A stretch of DNA of 64,000 bases from positions 124,001-188,000 of the forward strand of contig NZ_SSSQ01000004.1 in NCBI RefSeq assembly GCF_009469765.1. Reading direction: 5' to 3'. The translations under genes were made by a program, and so were the position numbers. Source of the DNA: Dechloromonas hortensis. Lineage in GTDB: Bacteria > Pseudomonadota > Gammaproteobacteria > Burkholderiales > Rhodocyclaceae. The notes beneath the pieces were generated by a model. It did no database searches. It worked only from the letters and a program-made list of their open reading frames with translations, and was not told the origin of the DNA. Below are positions 53,693 through 63,857 of the stretch, piece by piece; position 1 is the first letter of the stretch; the number at the start of each line of letters is the position of its first letter.

Positions 53693-55548
53693 TGACCGCC
53701 TCCCGCCTGCTCGAAAACATCAACAGCCCGGCCGACCTGCGCCGCCTGGACCGCAAGCAGTTGCCGCAACTGGCAACCGAATTGCGCGCCTTCCTGATCG
53801 ACTCCGTCTCGAAAACGGGCGGCCACCTGTCGTCCAACCTCGGCACAGTCGAACTGACCATCGCTCTGCACGCTGTGTTCAACACCCCGGACGACCGGCT
53901 GGTCTGGGACGTCGGCCACCAGTGCTACGCTCACAAGGTACTGACCGGCCGCCGTGAAGGCATGAGCGGCCTGCGCATGCACGGCGGTATTTCCGGCTTT
54001 CCAAAACGCTGCGAAAGCCAGTACGACACCTTCGGCGTCGGCCACTCGTCGACCTCGATCTCCGCCGCGCTGGGCATGGCGCTCGCCGCCAAGCACAAGG
54101 GCGAGGACCGCAAATCGATCGCCATCATCGGTGACGGTGCGATGTCGGCCGGCATGGCCTTCGAGGCACTGAACAATGCCGGCGTCGCCGATGCCGATAT
54201 GCTGGTCATCCTCAACGACAACGAGATGTCGATCTCGCCGCCGGTCGGCGCCCTGAACAACATCCTGACCCGCCTGACCTCGAGCAAGACCTACAACGTC
54301 GCCCGCGAAGCCGGCCGCCACATGCTCGGCTTTGCCCCGCCGCTGCTCGAACTGGCGCGCCGTGCCGAGGAACACGTCAAGGGCATGATCGCCCCGGGCA
54401 CACTGTTCGAGGAATTCGGCTTCCATTACTACGGCCCGATCGATGGCCACGACCTTGACGCCCTGATCCCGACGCTGGAAAACCTGAAGAAGCTGAAGGG
54501 CCCGAAGTTCCTCCACGTCATCACCAAAAAGGGCCAGGGCTACAAACTGGCCGAGAACGACCCGATTCTTTACCACGGCGTCGGCAAGTTCGCCGCCTGC
54601 GATGGCATCCAGTCCGCCAAGGGCCCCGCCAAACTGACCTACACGCAGGTTTTCGGCGACTGGCTGTGCGACATGGCCAAGGCCGATTCGCGCCTGATCG
54701 GCATCACCCCGGCCATGCGCGAAGGCTCGGGCATGGTGCGGTTCTCGGCCGAGCACGCCGACCGCTACTACGATGTCGGCATCGCCGAGCAACACGCCGT
54801 GACCTTCGCTGCCGGCCTGGCCTGCGAAGGCCTCAAACCGGTCGTCGCCATTTACTCGACCTTCCTGCAACGCGGCTACGACCAACTGGTGCACGATGTC
54901 GCGCTGCAGAGTTTACCGGTCATTTTCGCGGTCGACCGCGGCGGCCTGGTCGGCGCCGACGGCCCGACCCACCACGGCACCTTCGACCTCTCCTTCGTCA
55001 CCTGCATCCCGAACATGGTGGTGATGACCCCGGCCGACGAAGGCGAATGCCGCAAGATGCTGTCCACTGCCTACGCACTGGACTGCCCGAGCATGATTCG
55101 CTATCCGCGGGGCGGCGGCACCGGCGTCGTCCCTGAAATGAACCTCGATACGCTACCCGTCGGCAAGGGTGAAATCCGCCGCCGTGGTAAAGATGTTGCC
55201 CTGCTCGCCTTCGGCAGCCTGGTTCCCGCCGCAGTGGCGGCCGGGGTCGAGCTTGACGCCAGCGTCGCCAACATGCGCTTCGTCAAACCGATCGACGCCG
55301 AGCTGATTGTCGAACTGGCCGGGAACCATTCCCTGCTGGTCAGCATCGAAGAGAATGCCGTAATCGGTGGCGCCGGCTCGGAAATCGAGCGGGTGCTGGC
55401 TGAACGCGGGCTGAACGTGCCGGTACTTCGCCTCGGTCTGCCCGATCGCTTCATCGACCACGGCGAACAAGGCCAGTTGCTGGCCGAACTTGGCCTCGAC
55501 AAGGATGGCATCGTGCGCGCCGTGCGCTCCCATACCACCCAACAATAA
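53692..55548 (+). CDS. dxs: 1-deoxy-D-xylulose-5-phosphate synthase
   Basis: The first enzyme of the MEP pathway, joining pyruvate and glyceraldehyde-3-phosphate with thiamine diphosphate. The 618-residue protein has the ThDP motif [20 protein letters not shown], the catalytic-region [10 protein letters not shown] and the C-terminal transketolase domain ([13 protein letters not shown]). The ATG at 53692 shares a base with the ispA stop (TGATG); the frame is open far upstream but does not match the family there. Confidence 0.96.
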   Translation: MTASRLLENINSPADLRRLDRKQLPQLATELRAFLIDSVSKTGGHLSSNLGTVELTIALHAVFNTPDDRLVWDVGHQCYAHKVLTGRREGMSGLRMHGGISGFPKRCESQYDTFGVGHSSTSISAALGMALAAKHKGEDRKSIAIIGDGAMSAGMAFEALNNAGVADADMLVILNDNEMSISPPVGALNNILTRLTSSKTYNVAREAGRHMLGFAPPLLELARRAEEHVKGMIAPGTLFEEFGFHYYGPIDGHDLDALIPTLENLKKLKGPKFLHVITKKGQGYKLAENDPILYHGVGKFAACDGIQSAKGPAKLTYTQVFGDWLCDMAKADSRLIGITPAMREGSGMVRFSAEHADRYYDVGIAEQHAVTFAAGLACEGLKPVVAIYSTFLQRGYDQLVHDVALQSLPVIFAVDRGGLVGADGPTHHGTFDLSFVTCIPNMVVMTPADEGECRKMLSTAYALDCPSMIRYPRGGGTGVVPEMNLDTLPVGKGEIRRRGKDVALLAFGSLVPAAVAAGVELDASVANMRFVKPIDAELIVELAGNHSLLVSIEENAVIGGAGSEIERVLAERGLNVPVLRLGLPDRFIDHGEQGQLLAELGLDKDGIVRAVRSHTTQQ

Positions 55549-55569
55549 TTCGTTATTAAAGAACAGCTC

Positions 55570-56370
55570 ATGAGCACCCCAACCCCCAACATCCCCGACG
55601 TTCAAAACTCCGCCGATACGCGCCAGATCGCCATCAATAAAGTCGGCATCAAATCGATCCGCCACCCGATCAGGGTCCAGGACAAATCCGCCGGCATCCA
55701 GCACACCATCGCCATGTTCAACATGTACGTCGGCCTGCCGCACAACTTCAAGGGCACCCACATGTCCCGCTTCGTGGAGATTCTGAACAGCCACGAACGC
55801 GAAATTTCGGTCGAGAGCTTCCCGATCATGCTCAGTGACATGATTGTCAAACTTGAAGCCGAAACCGGTCACATCGAGATGAATTTCCCGTACTTCATCA
55901 ACAAGACCGCCCCGATTTCCGGCGTCCAGAGCCTGATGGATTACGACGTCACCTTCATCGGCGACATCTGCAACGGACAGATCACCACCTCGGTCAAGGT
56001 CGTCGTCCCGGTCACCAGCCTCTGCCCGTGCTCGAAGAAAATCTCCGAATACGGCGCCCACAACCAGCGCTCGCACGTCACCGTCACCGCCCGCACCAAC
56101 GACTTCGTCTGGATCGAGGAACTGGTCCAACTGGTCGAAGCCGAGGCTTCCTGCGAGCTATTCGGCCTGCTCAAGCGCCCGGATGAGAAATACGTCACCG
56201 AACGCGCCTACGACAATCCGAAGTTCGTCGAAGACATGGTGCGCGACGTCGCTGCCCGCCTCAATGCCGAAGGTCGTATCGATGCCTACACCGTGGAATC
56301 GGAAAACTTCGAATCGATCCACAATCACTCGGCCTACGCCCTGATCGAACGCGACAAGACCGCCGCCTGA
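55570..56370 (+). CDS. folE2: GTP cyclohydrolase I, type IB
   Basis: A 266-residue type IB (FolE2) enzyme that converts GTP to 7,8-dihydroneopterin triphosphate for folate and queuosine. The active-site Cys is in [18 protein letters not shown] and the conserved Glu region in MNFPYFINK. FolE2 can use metals other than zinc and is often the version used under zinc shortage. It sits 21 bases after dxs. Confidence 0.95.
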   Translation: MSTPTPNIPDVQNSADTRQIAINKVGIKSIRHPIRVQDKSAGIQHTIAMFNMYVGLPHNFKGTHMSRFVEILNSHEREISVESFPIMLSDMIVKLEAETGHIEMNFPYFINKTAPISGVQSLMDYDVTFIGDICNGQITTSVKVVVPVTSLCPCSKKISEYGAHNQRSHVTVTARTNDFVWIEELVQLVEAEASCELFGLLKRPDEKYVTERAYDNPKFVEDMVRDVAARLNAEGRIDAYTVESENFESIHNHSAYALIERDKTAA

Positions 56371-56428
56371 TACACGCACCAACGGTTGGCCGTGCCTTTC
56401 AAGCCGGCCAATTCAGACCAGCCACGCC

Positions 56429-56809
56429 ATGAGCAAGGCACAAACCAGCATCAAGACGGAAGACGGCCGCGTCTTCTACGACATGGCCGTGGCCGACAAC
56501 CCCTGCTTTGCCTGCGGGGCCTGTTGCTACCATTACCGGGTTTCCTTCTACCACGGCGAACTCGACAGCCAGCCTGGCGGCTTCGTCCCGGCCGACCTAA
56601 CCAGTCCGGTTACACCCTTCTTGGCCTGCATGCGCGGCACCGAGAACGGTCACAGCCGCTGCATCGCACTGCAAGACAATGGCCAGTGCAGCATCTATGC
56701 CCAGCGCCCGTCAACCTGCCGCGAATTTCCCGCCTACACAACCGATGGCGACGCCAACCCGGAATGCAACCGCCTGCGGAAAATCTACGGCTTGCCGTTA
56801 CGGAAATAG
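56429..56809 (+). CDS. YkgJ family cysteine cluster protein
   Basis: A 126-residue protein with the Cys pattern PCFACGACCYHYR near residues 25-37, C-x-A near the middle, and CSIYAQRPSTCREFP, as in the YkgJ/UPF0153 zinc- or Fe-S-binding family. The function is unknown. It is followed by a terminator shared with rplS. Confidence 0.82.
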   Translation: MSKAQTSIKTEDGRVFYDMAVADNPCFACGACCYHYRVSFYHGELDSQPGGFVPADLTSPVTPFLACMRGTENGHSRCIALQDNGQCSIYAQRPSTCREFPAYTTDGDANPECNRLRKIYGLPLRK

Positions 56810-56838
56810 AAAAGGGGCGCCGAAGCGCCCCTTTTTTG
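56810..56838. terminator. Bidirectional intrinsic terminator
   Basis: AAAGGGGCGC-CGAA-GCGCCCCTTTTTT between the convergent ykgJ-like and rplS genes. Confidence 0.9.
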
Positions 56839-56854
56839 AACCTCAGAAAACTGC

Positions 56855-57226
56855 TTAAGCAGCAGTCGTCTTGCGGACCAGCTTTTCCTTGATACGGGCA
56901 GACTTGCCAGAACGCTCGCGCAGGTAGTACAGCTTGGCGCGACGCACATCGCCGCGACGCTTCACTTCAATGGAAGCAACCAGCGGGGAGTAGGACTGGA
57001 AAGTACGCTCGACACCTTCGCCAGAAGAAATCTTGCGAACGGTGAAAGCGGAGTTCAGGCCGCGGTTACGCTTGGCGATAACAACGCCTTCGTAAGCCTG
57101 CAGACGCTCGCGGTTACCTTCCTTGACTTTCACTTGCACGACAACGGTGTCGCCCGGTGCGAAGTCAGGGATGGTTTTGCCCAGACGGGCAATTTCTTCT
57201 TGCTCGAGTTGTTGAATCAGGTTCAT
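56855..57226 (-). CDS. rplS: 50S ribosomal protein L19
   Basis: A 123-residue protein at the 30S-50S interface, with [44 protein letters not shown] and [21 protein letters not shown]. Last gene of rpsP-rimM-trmD-rplS. Confidence 0.97.
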   Translation of the reverse strand: MNLIQQLEQEEIARLGKTIPDFAPGDTVVVQVKVKEGNRERLQAYEGVVIAKRNRGLNSAFTVRKISSGEGVERTFQSYSPLVASIEVKRRGDVRRAKLYYLRERSGKSARIKEKLVRKTTAA

Positions 57227-57251
57227 GTGAGATCCTTTAATTTATAAACAC

Positions 57252-58016
57252 TTACTCACCGCATTGCTCCTCTCCGACGATTTCCGTGAGGAGTTGCGTT
57301 TCCTCCGCGCTCAACACGCGGTGCGCCAGTAAATCCGGCCGGCGCTTCCGGGTCCGGGCCAGCGACTGTTTCAGTCGCCAGCGACGAATTCTTTTGTGGT
57401 CGCCGGACAGCAAGACCTCCGGCACCGCCTCACCCTCGTAGATTTCCGGGCGGGTGTAGTGCGGACAATCCAGCAAACCACCAACAAAGGAGTCCTCCAC
57501 CGCCGAAGCGGCGTCTCCGAGCACTCCCGGCAACTGGCGGACGACGGCATCAATCAACACCATCGCCGGCAATTCGCCGCCGGAAAGCACAAAATCTCCG
57601 ATCGAAATTTCTTCATCGACACAACGCTCGATCAAACGCTCGTCAATTCCCTCATAACGACCGCAAAGCAAGATCAGTCCTTCGTCACCGGTCGCCAGCC
57701 GCATCACCCGCTCGTGCGTCAGCGGCGCCCCCTGTGGCGACAAGTAGATGACCCGGCTCTTCGCCTGCCCCGCCTCGCGCTGCTCTGCTTTCGCAGCGGC
57801 AATCGCCTTTTCCAGCGGCACCGGCTGCATCAGCATGCCCGGCCCACCGCCAAAGGGGCGGTCATCGACCCGGCGCCAGGCATTCTCGGCGAAATCACGC
57901 GGATTCCAACCCTGCCACTGCCAGCGCTTCTCTTCCAGCGCCCGGCGGGTAATACCACTCTGCGTTACAGCAACGAACATCTCCGGAAAGATGGTTATGC
58001 AGTCAAACCGGATCAC
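57252..58016 (-). CDS. trmD: tRNA (guanine-N1)-methyltransferase
   Basis: Methylates G37 of tRNA. The 254-residue knotted methyltransferase has [11 protein letters not shown] at the start, [14 protein letters not shown] and [13 protein letters not shown] at the SAM-binding knot. A GTG at 58016 overlapping the rimM stop is chosen over an ATG five codons upstream, because the family begins at this FD-x-ITIFPEMF phrase. Confidence 0.96.
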   Translation of the reverse strand: MIRFDCITIFPEMFVAVTQSGITRRALEEKRWQWQGWNPRDFAENAWRRVDDRPFGGGPGMLMQPVPLEKAIAAAKAEQREAGQAKSRVIYLSPQGAPLTHERVMRLATGDEGLILLCGRYEGIDERLIERCVDEEISIGDFVLSGGELPAMVLIDAVVRQLPGVLGDAASAVEDSFVGGLLDCPHYTRPEIYEGEAVPEVLLSGDHKRIRRWRLKQSLARTRKRRPDLLAHRVLSAEETQLLTEIVGEEQCGE

Positions 58017-58525
58017 CAGTCGCTGCCCCACTCCACCCGGATTTGCCGCGCTTCTTCGTCGACCGCCAATACAACCGCCGAAACGAAAGGAACAAGGTGC
58101 TCGACATCGTCGTCACCAAGCACCCGCAAAACAGCGTTGGCACCGGTTTCAAGCAAGCCGACCACTTTCCCCAGTCGCTCGTCAGCGGTATTGATGACTT
58201 CCAGGCCGATCAGATCGCCCCAGTAGAACTCATCTTCCTCGGTCGCCGGCAAGGCTGCCTGAGGAGCACCAACCAGGACACCCTTCATTGCTTCAGCAGC
58301 AGTTCGGTCGTCGACACCATCGAGCAGGACAACCAGACCATTGCCGTGTACCTTCAGGCTTTTCAGCCCGCATTCACGCCACTGCTCGCCATCCCTGCTG
58401 ATCCACCAGACGGGCATTTGTGCCCAGTCCAGCGGGTCGTCACCAAAAGCATGCAACTTCAGCCAGCCACGAATTCCGTAAGGGTCGGCAAGCCGCCCCA
58501 GAACGACGATATCGTTGCCAGTCAA
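58013..58525 (-). CDS. rimM: 16S rRNA processing protein RimM
   Basis: A 170-residue two-barrel ribosome maturation factor, with [21 protein letters not shown] and the PRC-barrel segment [21 protein letters not shown]. Its C-terminal residues are VEWGSDW. It overlaps trmD by 4 bases. Confidence 0.96.
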   Translation of the reverse strand: MTGNDIVVLGRLADPYGIRGWLKLHAFGDDPLDWAQMPVWWISRDGEQWRECGLKSLKVHGNGLVVLLDGVDDRTAAEAMKGVLVGAPQAALPATEEDEFYWGDLIGLEVINTADERLGKVVGLLETGANAVLRVLGDDDVEHLVPFVSAVVLAVDEEARQIRVEWGSDW

Positions 58526-58537
58526 AGCAAAAACAAC

Positions 58538-58792
58538 TTAAGCAGCTTGCTGAGCAGCGTGTTGCTTGACCAGACGAGCAACAGTCGGGGAAAGCTGGGC
58601 ACCATTCTGCTGCCAGTAGGTCAGGCGATCCACGGAGACGCGCAGGGATTCGGCGTTACCGGAGGCAACCGGGTTGTAGAAACCGATACGCTCGACGAAA
58701 CGGCCATCACGACGGTTACGGGAATCGGTAACAACCATGTTGTAGAACGGGCGCTTCTTGGCGCCACCACGGGCAAGACGGATAACAACCAT
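58538..58792 (-). CDS. rpsP: 30S ribosomal protein S16
   Basis: An 84-residue protein with [21 protein letters not shown] and [12 protein letters not shown]. First gene of the rpsP operon, with a good promoter upstream. Confidence 0.97.
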   Translation of the reverse strand: MVVIRLARGGAKKRPFYNMVVTDSRNRRDGRFVERIGFYNPVASGNAESLRVSVDRLTYWQQNGAQLSPTVARLVKQHAAQQAA

Positions 58793-58827
58793 GAGATTAC
58801 TTTCGTAAGCTGGAAAAAAGACCGATG

Positions 58828-58855
58828 ATTATAGCGCTTACTTATGGAAAAACAA
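58828..58855 (-). promoter_or_regulatory. Candidate sigma-70 promoter of the rpsP operon
   Basis: On the minus strand TTGTTT and a perfect TATAAT are 16 bases apart, about 30 bases before rpsP by predicted start site. Confidence 0.6.
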
Positions 58856-58961
58856 ACCACTTAGCAAGCCGAATGTCCCCGCGCCTTTCAGCATTCAAAA
58901 CATACCGGCGATCAGGCAGGCGATAGCCGAAATGTAAATTTTTGTTTATCCTCGCCCGGCC

Positions 58962-60476
58962 ATGAACAACCTGCCCGAACCCCACTCACGACAACAGGGC
59001 GACGCCCACATCAAGAGCATACTTGAGTGGCTGGCTATCGCTCATGGCCGCAACGACAGCGAAGATGCCGATCAACTGCATCGCCAAATAATTCTTTTGC
59101 GCGAAGCCGCAATTCCAACAGCACAACGCATCAAACTGCTCGACCTGCTCTACGGCCAAGCTGAACGTATCGTTAATGCCGAACTGCCGGCCCTTCACGA
59201 AATTTCGCTTCCGGTTTCGCGAAAGCTGCGCCAGCGCGTGCGCACCGTTCTCGACCTTCTAGCAACCCTGACTCAGGACTATTTCAACTCACTTGCAGTC
59301 TTGTTTGATCCATTGGGCAACAAACTAGACCATTCACCACAAACTACGCTACGCCGCGTCATGCACTGCATTGCCTGGCAGATCCGCATCAGCCAGCTCG
59401 TCGCCTCGCCCTGCGGCATAGGCCTCTGGCAACAGATGCACTCGGCTTTCCGTAGCGCCCGGCGCCTTGGCCTGGCCAACGCCCCAGGACCGCGCGGCAC
59501 TCGATCGATTCACCAGATTTATACCAACACGCTGCTCTCGGCCATTGCCCAACCCGCCTCATTTTGTTCGAGCGAACAGGATTTCATCTGCCAATACATC
59601 GAACATAGAACCGAAACACTCGAACTATTCGATGAGCCGCCCCTCGACAGCAATGCAATCTTCTGGATCGACCTGGATAAGGACACCCCGGCACACGCGC
59701 TGATTCGACGCATTCCATCGGCCGACACGCAGATTCTGTATTTCTGCTGCGACGACATTTCCAGTTCAGCACATGAACACTTGAATCAGCTGGAACATGG
59801 CACCAGCGCAGCCAGCATGGGCCTACCCGATTTTGCCGAAACGCGTGCAGGCAAGGGCGTACTCCGACGACTACAAACCTTGTGGGGGCAGCCGGGGAAA
59901 CGCAAATTCCCCCGTCGCCGCCAGTCCTACCGGGTTCATCTATGCTCCGGCCTCGACAACCTCTGGCGACTGATCAAATCACCGGAAGCAGAAGCTGAAC
60001 TGAGCGAATGGATGGTCACCAACGAAAGCCCGGATGGCTATGCCTTGATGCACATGACAGGCCAGACCCACCAGCTAAGAGTCGGCGACATCACCGCCCT
60101 GCAGGCCATCGGCGACCGCACGGAGGTGGTACCGCTCTGGCACGTCTGCATCGTGCGCTGGGCGCTTTCAGAAAACCCAGAACACATCGAACTCGGCCTG
60201 CAACTCCTTGCATCACGCGCACAAGCAGCTGAAATTGCCCAACCGTTCGAACTCGAATCGGTCAAAGTTGCCGCCCTGATTCTCCCCGAGACGCCACCGC
60301 TACGACACACCCAGTCGCTCATCGTCCGGACCGGCGCGATCAAGGACACCAGGCGCAAGATCATCGTCCTGCTGGAAAAAGAAAATCTGGAGATCCGTGA
60401 GTTGCGCCCGACCAGCCTTGAGGAACAGACAAGCAGCATCGAGGTATTCAGCGTTTCTTCGGATGAGTCAGCGTAG
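58962..60476 (+). CDS. PilZ-like domain protein of unknown function
   Basis: A 504-residue cytoplasmic protein, mostly helical in the first 200 residues (for example RQIILLREAAIPTAQRIKLL). A C-terminal region carries both PilZ signatures: R320-x3-R324 (RRRQSYRV) and N354-x-S-x2-G359 (NESPDGYAL), followed by a beta-rich segment LRVGDITAL and WHVCIVRWAL. That pattern predicts cyclic di-GMP binding. No catalytic domain is seen. A regulator of motility, pili or exopolysaccharide is plausible but not shown. Its last 29 bases overlap the end of the convergent YihY-type gene. Confidence 0.72.
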   Translation: MNNLPEPHSRQQGDAHIKSILEWLAIAHGRNDSEDADQLHRQIILLREAAIPTAQRIKLLDLLYGQAERIVNAELPALHEISLPVSRKLRQRVRTVLDLLATLTQDYFNSLAVLFDPLGNKLDHSPQTTLRRVMHCIAWQIRISQLVASPCGIGLWQQMHSAFRSARRLGLANAPGPRGTRSIHQIYTNTLLSAIAQPASFCSSEQDFICQYIEHRTETLELFDEPPLDSNAIFWIDLDKDTPAHALIRRIPSADTQILYFCCDDISSSAHEHLNQLEHGTSAASMGLPDFAETRAGKGVLRRLQTLWGQPGKRKFPRRRQSYRVHLCSGLDNLWRLIKSPEAEAELSEWMVTNESPDGYALMHMTGQTHQLRVGDITALQAIGDRTEVVPLWHVCIVRWALSENPEHIELGLQLLASRAQAAEIAQPFELESVKVAALILPETPPLRHTQSLIVRTGAIKDTRRKIIVLLEKENLEIRELRPTSLEEQTSSIEVFSVSSDESA

Positions 60477-61281
60477 CCGCGATCAAGCCACCAATCAGCA
60501 CCACCGCCCAGGACAGATGAAGCCAGACCAGAAATACCGGGAAAGCAGCGAACGCACCATAGATGCTTTTGAGCATGGCCGAACTGGCCAGATACAACTC
60601 GAAAATCTTCTGCATCGCCGAAAAGGCAAGCATGGCAAATATTCCGCCCGCCAAGGCTGCCCGCCGTGACACGTCGGCGTTTGGCACCGCGTAGTACAGA
60701 AACGAAAAGAACAGGCCAAGCAAACCCATCGACACGGCCTTCAGCAAAAACCGCCGAATCCATACCGACTCGTCAAACAAGCCCAGCGAGGTAGTCACCG
60801 CGAACGAGATCGCCAGGGCGATGGCACCGAGAATAAACGGCCAGACCGCCATTACGAACGCATACAAACGCAGCCGCGCCAGGATCGGCCGTGGCTTGAC
60901 CCGCCACAAATGGTTGAATGTCCGCTCGATGGTGTTCATCAACAAAAAGGCCGTCACACTCAGCACCGCCAGACCTGCCACGGTCAACTGCTGCGCCTTG
61001 TGCGAGAACCTGCCAATACTCCCGGCAATGACCCCGGCCGCACCGCTCGGCAAGAGGGTCTCCTGTGCCAATAGATCGAGGCGTTTGGTCAGTAGATCAA
61101 AATAGGGAATAACACCAGCCACCGCCAAAACAACCGTAACCAGAGGTACGAGCGCCATGAGCGTGGTGAAGGCCAACGCCGCACTAGTTTGCATCATGCT
61201 TTCACTCCGAAACCGGTGCACAATGCCGGTCAACGGATTCGAGTTCGCGGGTGTTTTTCGCTGACGGTGATGCGTTTGCAT
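60448..61281 (-). CDS. YihY/UPF0761 family inner membrane protein
   Basis: A 277-residue membrane protein with about six helices and the family's N-terminal SAALAFTTLMALVPLVTVVLAV, the NTIERTFNHLWRV motif, and IYGAFAAFPVFLVWLHLSW. These proteins were once called ribonuclease BN, a name now assigned to a different gene product, so no nuclease role is claimed. The start at 61281 lies 21 bases from the divergent wrbA-like start. Confidence 0.88.
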   Translation of the reverse strand: MQTHHRQRKTPANSNPLTGIVHRFRSESMMQTSAALAFTTLMALVPLVTVVLAVAGVIPYFDLLTKRLDLLAQETLLPSGAAGVIAGSIGRFSHKAQQLTVAGLAVLSVTAFLLMNTIERTFNHLWRVKPRPILARLRLYAFVMAVWPFILGAIALAISFAVTTSLGLFDESVWIRRFLLKAVSMGLLGLFFSFLYYAVPNADVSRRAALAGGIFAMLAFSAMQKIFELYLASSAMLKSIYGAFAAFPVFLVWLHLSWAVVLIGGLIAATLTHPKKR

Positions 61282-61288
61282 GGGGCCG

Positions 61289-61294
61289 TATAAT
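61289..61294 (+). promoter_or_regulatory. Perfect -10 box next to the wrbA start
   Basis: TATAAT lies only 8 bases before the wrbA ATG, so a transcript from it would start about 1-2 bases before the start codon. No -35 at normal spacing is evident. The complementary strand contains TATTAT pointing at the divergent gene. Confidence 0.35.
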
Positions 61295-61302
61295 AGCCGA
61301 CC

Positions 61303-61899
61303 ATGCAAGATATCCTCGTCCTCTATTACAGCCACCGCGGCTCCGTTCGCGCCCTAGCCGAGCGGATCGCCCGCGGCATAGAATCGGTTCCGGGCTTTCA
61401 GGCTCGCCTGAGAACTGTCCCCAGGGTCTCCACCGTTTGCGAAGCAAGCGAGCCAGCGATCCCAGACACAGGGGCACCCTATGTCGAAATGCTTGACCTG
61501 CACGAATGCGTCGCCCTGGCCCTTGGCAGCCCGGTACGCTTCGGCAACATGGCCGCGCCAATGAAATATTTCTGGGACGGCACCATTGCCGAATGGCAGA
61601 ACGGCACCCTGACCGGCAAACCTGCCGCTGTATTCACGTCGAGCGCCAGCCAGCATGGCGGCAATGAAAGCACGCTGGTTTCAATGATGCTACCGCTGCT
61701 GCATCACGGCATGCTGATCACGGGCCTGCCTTTTACCGAGCCCGAACTGGCCAACACCACAACCGGCGGCAGCCCCTACGGGGCAAGCCACGTTGCTGGC
61801 AGCAGTGGCAACTCCCAACTTTCCGACACAGAAAGCCGGCTCGCTTTTATCCAGGGCATGCGCCTGGCAAATCTGGCAAAAAAACTAGGTCAACCGTGA
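61303..61899 (+). CDS. wrbA: NAD(P)H:quinone oxidoreductase, WrbA type
   Basis: A 198-residue flavodoxin-fold quinone reductase performing two-electron reduction that avoids semiquinones. Seen are the FMN phosphate loop LYYSHRGSVRALAERIARG, the GSPVRFGNMAAPMKYFWDGT segment and TSSASQHGGNESTLVSMM. It is upstream of and overlapping with the DUF2069 gene (GTGA). Confidence 0.92.
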   Translation: MQDILVLYYSHRGSVRALAERIARGIESVPGFQARLRTVPRVSTVCEASEPAIPDTGAPYVEMLDLHECVALALGSPVRFGNMAAPMKYFWDGTIAEWQNGTLTGKPAAVFTSSASQHGGNESTLVSMMLPLLHHGMLITGLPFTEPELANTTTGGSPYGASHVAGSSGNSQLSDTESRLAFIQGMRLANLAKKLGQP

Positions 61900-62264
61900 C
61901 AGCCCATCGCTACCAAACCATTTCGAGCATCAGCCTCATTGCACTGATTTTTCTCTGCCTCTCCTGGGAGGGCTGGCTCGCCCCCCTCAAACCGGGTGGC
62001 TCTTGGCTGATACTCAAAGGCATCTTCCTGCTTGCCCCGCTCTTTGGCATCCTGCGCGGCAAACGGTACACCTACAAATGGCTATCTCTTTTTATCCAGT
62101 TCTACTTGCTGGAGGGACTAACCCGGTCAACCAGCGAGCATGGCCTGTCGCAATGGCTGGCCATCGGCGAAACGCTCCTGGCCGCCCTGCTCTTCACAAC
62201 GACAATACTGTTCATTCGCGCCACTCGCTCACCCAAAGAGAAAAAGGCCACCCAGTCAAGCTGA
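61896..62264 (+). CDS. DUF2069 family membrane protein
   Basis: A 122-residue protein with four hydrophobic segments (for example ISLIALIFLCLSWEGWLAPL and WLSLFIQFYLLEGLTRS), resembling DUF2069 in proteobacteria, where it often follows wrbA. Translation starts at GTG overlapping the wrbA stop. The function is unknown. Its 3' end contains part of the leuA terminator stem. Confidence 0.8.
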   Translation: MTAHRYQTISSISLIALIFLCLSWEGWLAPLKPGGSWLILKGIFLLAPLFGILRGKRYTYKWLSLFIQFYLLEGLTRSTSEHGLSQWLAIGETLLAALLFTTTILFIRATRSPKEKKATQSS

Positions 62265-62272
62265 TGTGGCCT
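62241..62272 (-). terminator. Intrinsic terminator of leuA
   Basis: Stem AGGCCAC/GTGGCCT (62245-62251 with 62266-62272) and a 14-base loop, followed on the minus strand by five T. It overlaps the coding end of the convergent DUF2069 gene. Confidence 0.65.
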
Positions 62273-62299
62273 CTCCCTTAAAGCAGGGTAGCAGACGGA

Positions 62300-63841
62300 T
62301 TAGACGTCGCCCTGCGCCTTCACCTTGTCGAGGCTGTAATACAGCTTGTTGAGCGCATTCAGGTATGAACGCGCCGAGGCAATAACGATATCGGTATCGG
62401 CACCATTGCCATTGACGATTCGCCCCTCCTTGCCCAGACGCGTGGTTACCTCACCCTGCGCATCTGTTCCGGTCGTGATCGCATTCACCGAATAGAGCAG
62501 CAACTCGGCGCCACAGCCAACAATGCTTTCAATTGCCTTGAACGTCGCATCAACTGGGCCACCGCCCGCCGCTTCGCCTTTTAGTTCAACGCCACCAACA
62601 TTGAGAATCACTTTGGCGTGAGGCATTTCCCCAGTTTCTGAACAAACGTGCGAATAGACGAGTTTGTAATGGTCCTGCTCGGGTGTGACGACCTCGTCTG
62701 AGACCAGGGCGTGCAAATCCTCATCGAATATTTCGTGCTTGCGATCAGCCAGATCCTTGAAGCGGGCAAAAGCGGCATTCAACACCTCATCGCTTTCCAG
62801 TTCAATCCCCAACTCCAGCAAGCGGCTCTTGAAGGCATTGCGGCCGGAATGCTTGCCCAACACAAGCTTGTTCTGCGCCCAACCCACATCCTGGGCCCGC
62901 ATGATTTCGTAAGTTTCGCGATGCTTGAGCACACCGTCCTGGTGAATACCCGACTCATGGGCAAAGGCATTGGCACCAACCACCGCCTTGTTCGGCTGCA
63001 CCGGGTAACCGGTGATCTGCGACACCAGCTTGGAGGCCGGCACAATCTGTGTGGTATCAATACGCGTCTCGACCGGAAAGACATCGGCCCGCGTCCTTAC
63101 CGCCATCACCACCTCTTCCAGCGAGGCATTACCGGCCCGCTCACCCAGACCATTGATGGTGCACTCGACCTGACGGGCTCCGGCCATCACCGCAGCCAGG
63201 GAATTGGCAACGGCCAAGCCCAGATCGTTATGGCAATGCACCGACCAAACCACCTTGTCCGAATTCGGGACACGCTCGATCAACTGACGCAGGGTTTCCG
63301 CGTATTGTGACGGAATGTTGTAGCCGACGGTATCGGGCACATTGATGGTGGTAGCCCCCGCCTTGATGACCGCTTCAAAGATGCGACAGAGGAAATCCAG
63401 CTCCGAACGCCCGGCGTCTTCCGCTGAAAACTCGACATCCGCCGTGTATTCACGTGCCCAGCCAATCGACCGGATTGCCTGCTCGACCACCTGATCCGGC
63501 GTCATGCGCAATTTCTTCTCCATGTGAATGGGAGAAGTTGCAATAAAGGTATGAATGCGCCCCGACTTGGCCGGCCGGATCGCCTCGCCAGCCCGCCGAA
63601 TATCATTTTCGTTGGCACGCGCCAGGGAACAGATCGTGGAATCCTTGATGGCGTGCGAGATCGCTTGGATCGAATCAAAATCACCGGGGGAAGCTGCAGC
63701 AAATCCAGCCTCTATTACATCCACCCGCATCTTCTCAAGCTGACGAGCCACTCGGATCTTTTCCTCGCGGGTCATCGATGCGCCAGGGCTTTGCTCGCCA
63801 TCGCGGAGCGTGGTATCGAAGATCACCAGATGTTGTTTCAT
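62300..63841 (-). CDS. leuA: 2-isopropylmalate synthase
   Basis: The committed step of leucine synthesis, condensing 2-ketoisovalerate and acetyl-CoA. The 513-residue protein has the catalytic [16 protein letters not shown], the [16 protein letters not shown] metal-binding motif and a C-terminal LeuA allosteric domain for leucine feedback. GGAG lies 6 bases before the ATG at 63841; an open frame of 28 codons upstream is not supported. It follows pssA by 16 bases, an order usual in Betaproteobacteria, and ends in a terminator. Confidence 0.96.
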   Translation of the reverse strand: MKQHLVIFDTTLRDGEQSPGASMTREEKIRVARQLEKMRVDVIEAGFAAASPGDFDSIQAISHAIKDSTICSLARANENDIRRAGEAIRPAKSGRIHTFIATSPIHMEKKLRMTPDQVVEQAIRSIGWAREYTADVEFSAEDAGRSELDFLCRIFEAVIKAGATTINVPDTVGYNIPSQYAETLRQLIERVPNSDKVVWSVHCHNDLGLAVANSLAAVMAGARQVECTINGLGERAGNASLEEVVMAVRTRADVFPVETRIDTTQIVPASKLVSQITGYPVQPNKAVVGANAFAHESGIHQDGVLKHRETYEIMRAQDVGWAQNKLVLGKHSGRNAFKSRLLELGIELESDEVLNAAFARFKDLADRKHEIFDEDLHALVSDEVVTPEQDHYKLVYSHVCSETGEMPHAKVILNVGGVELKGEAAGGGPVDATFKAIESIVGCGAELLLYSVNAITTGTDAQGEVTTRLGKEGRIVNGNGADTDIVIASARSYLNALNKLYYSLDKVKAQGDV

Positions 63842-63857
63842 GCTCTGCTCCAACATG

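Noticed and set aside
60448-61281. Ribonuclease BN activity for the YihY-type protein
   Set aside because: That old name was transferred in error; the protein is a multi-spanning membrane protein with no nuclease motif.
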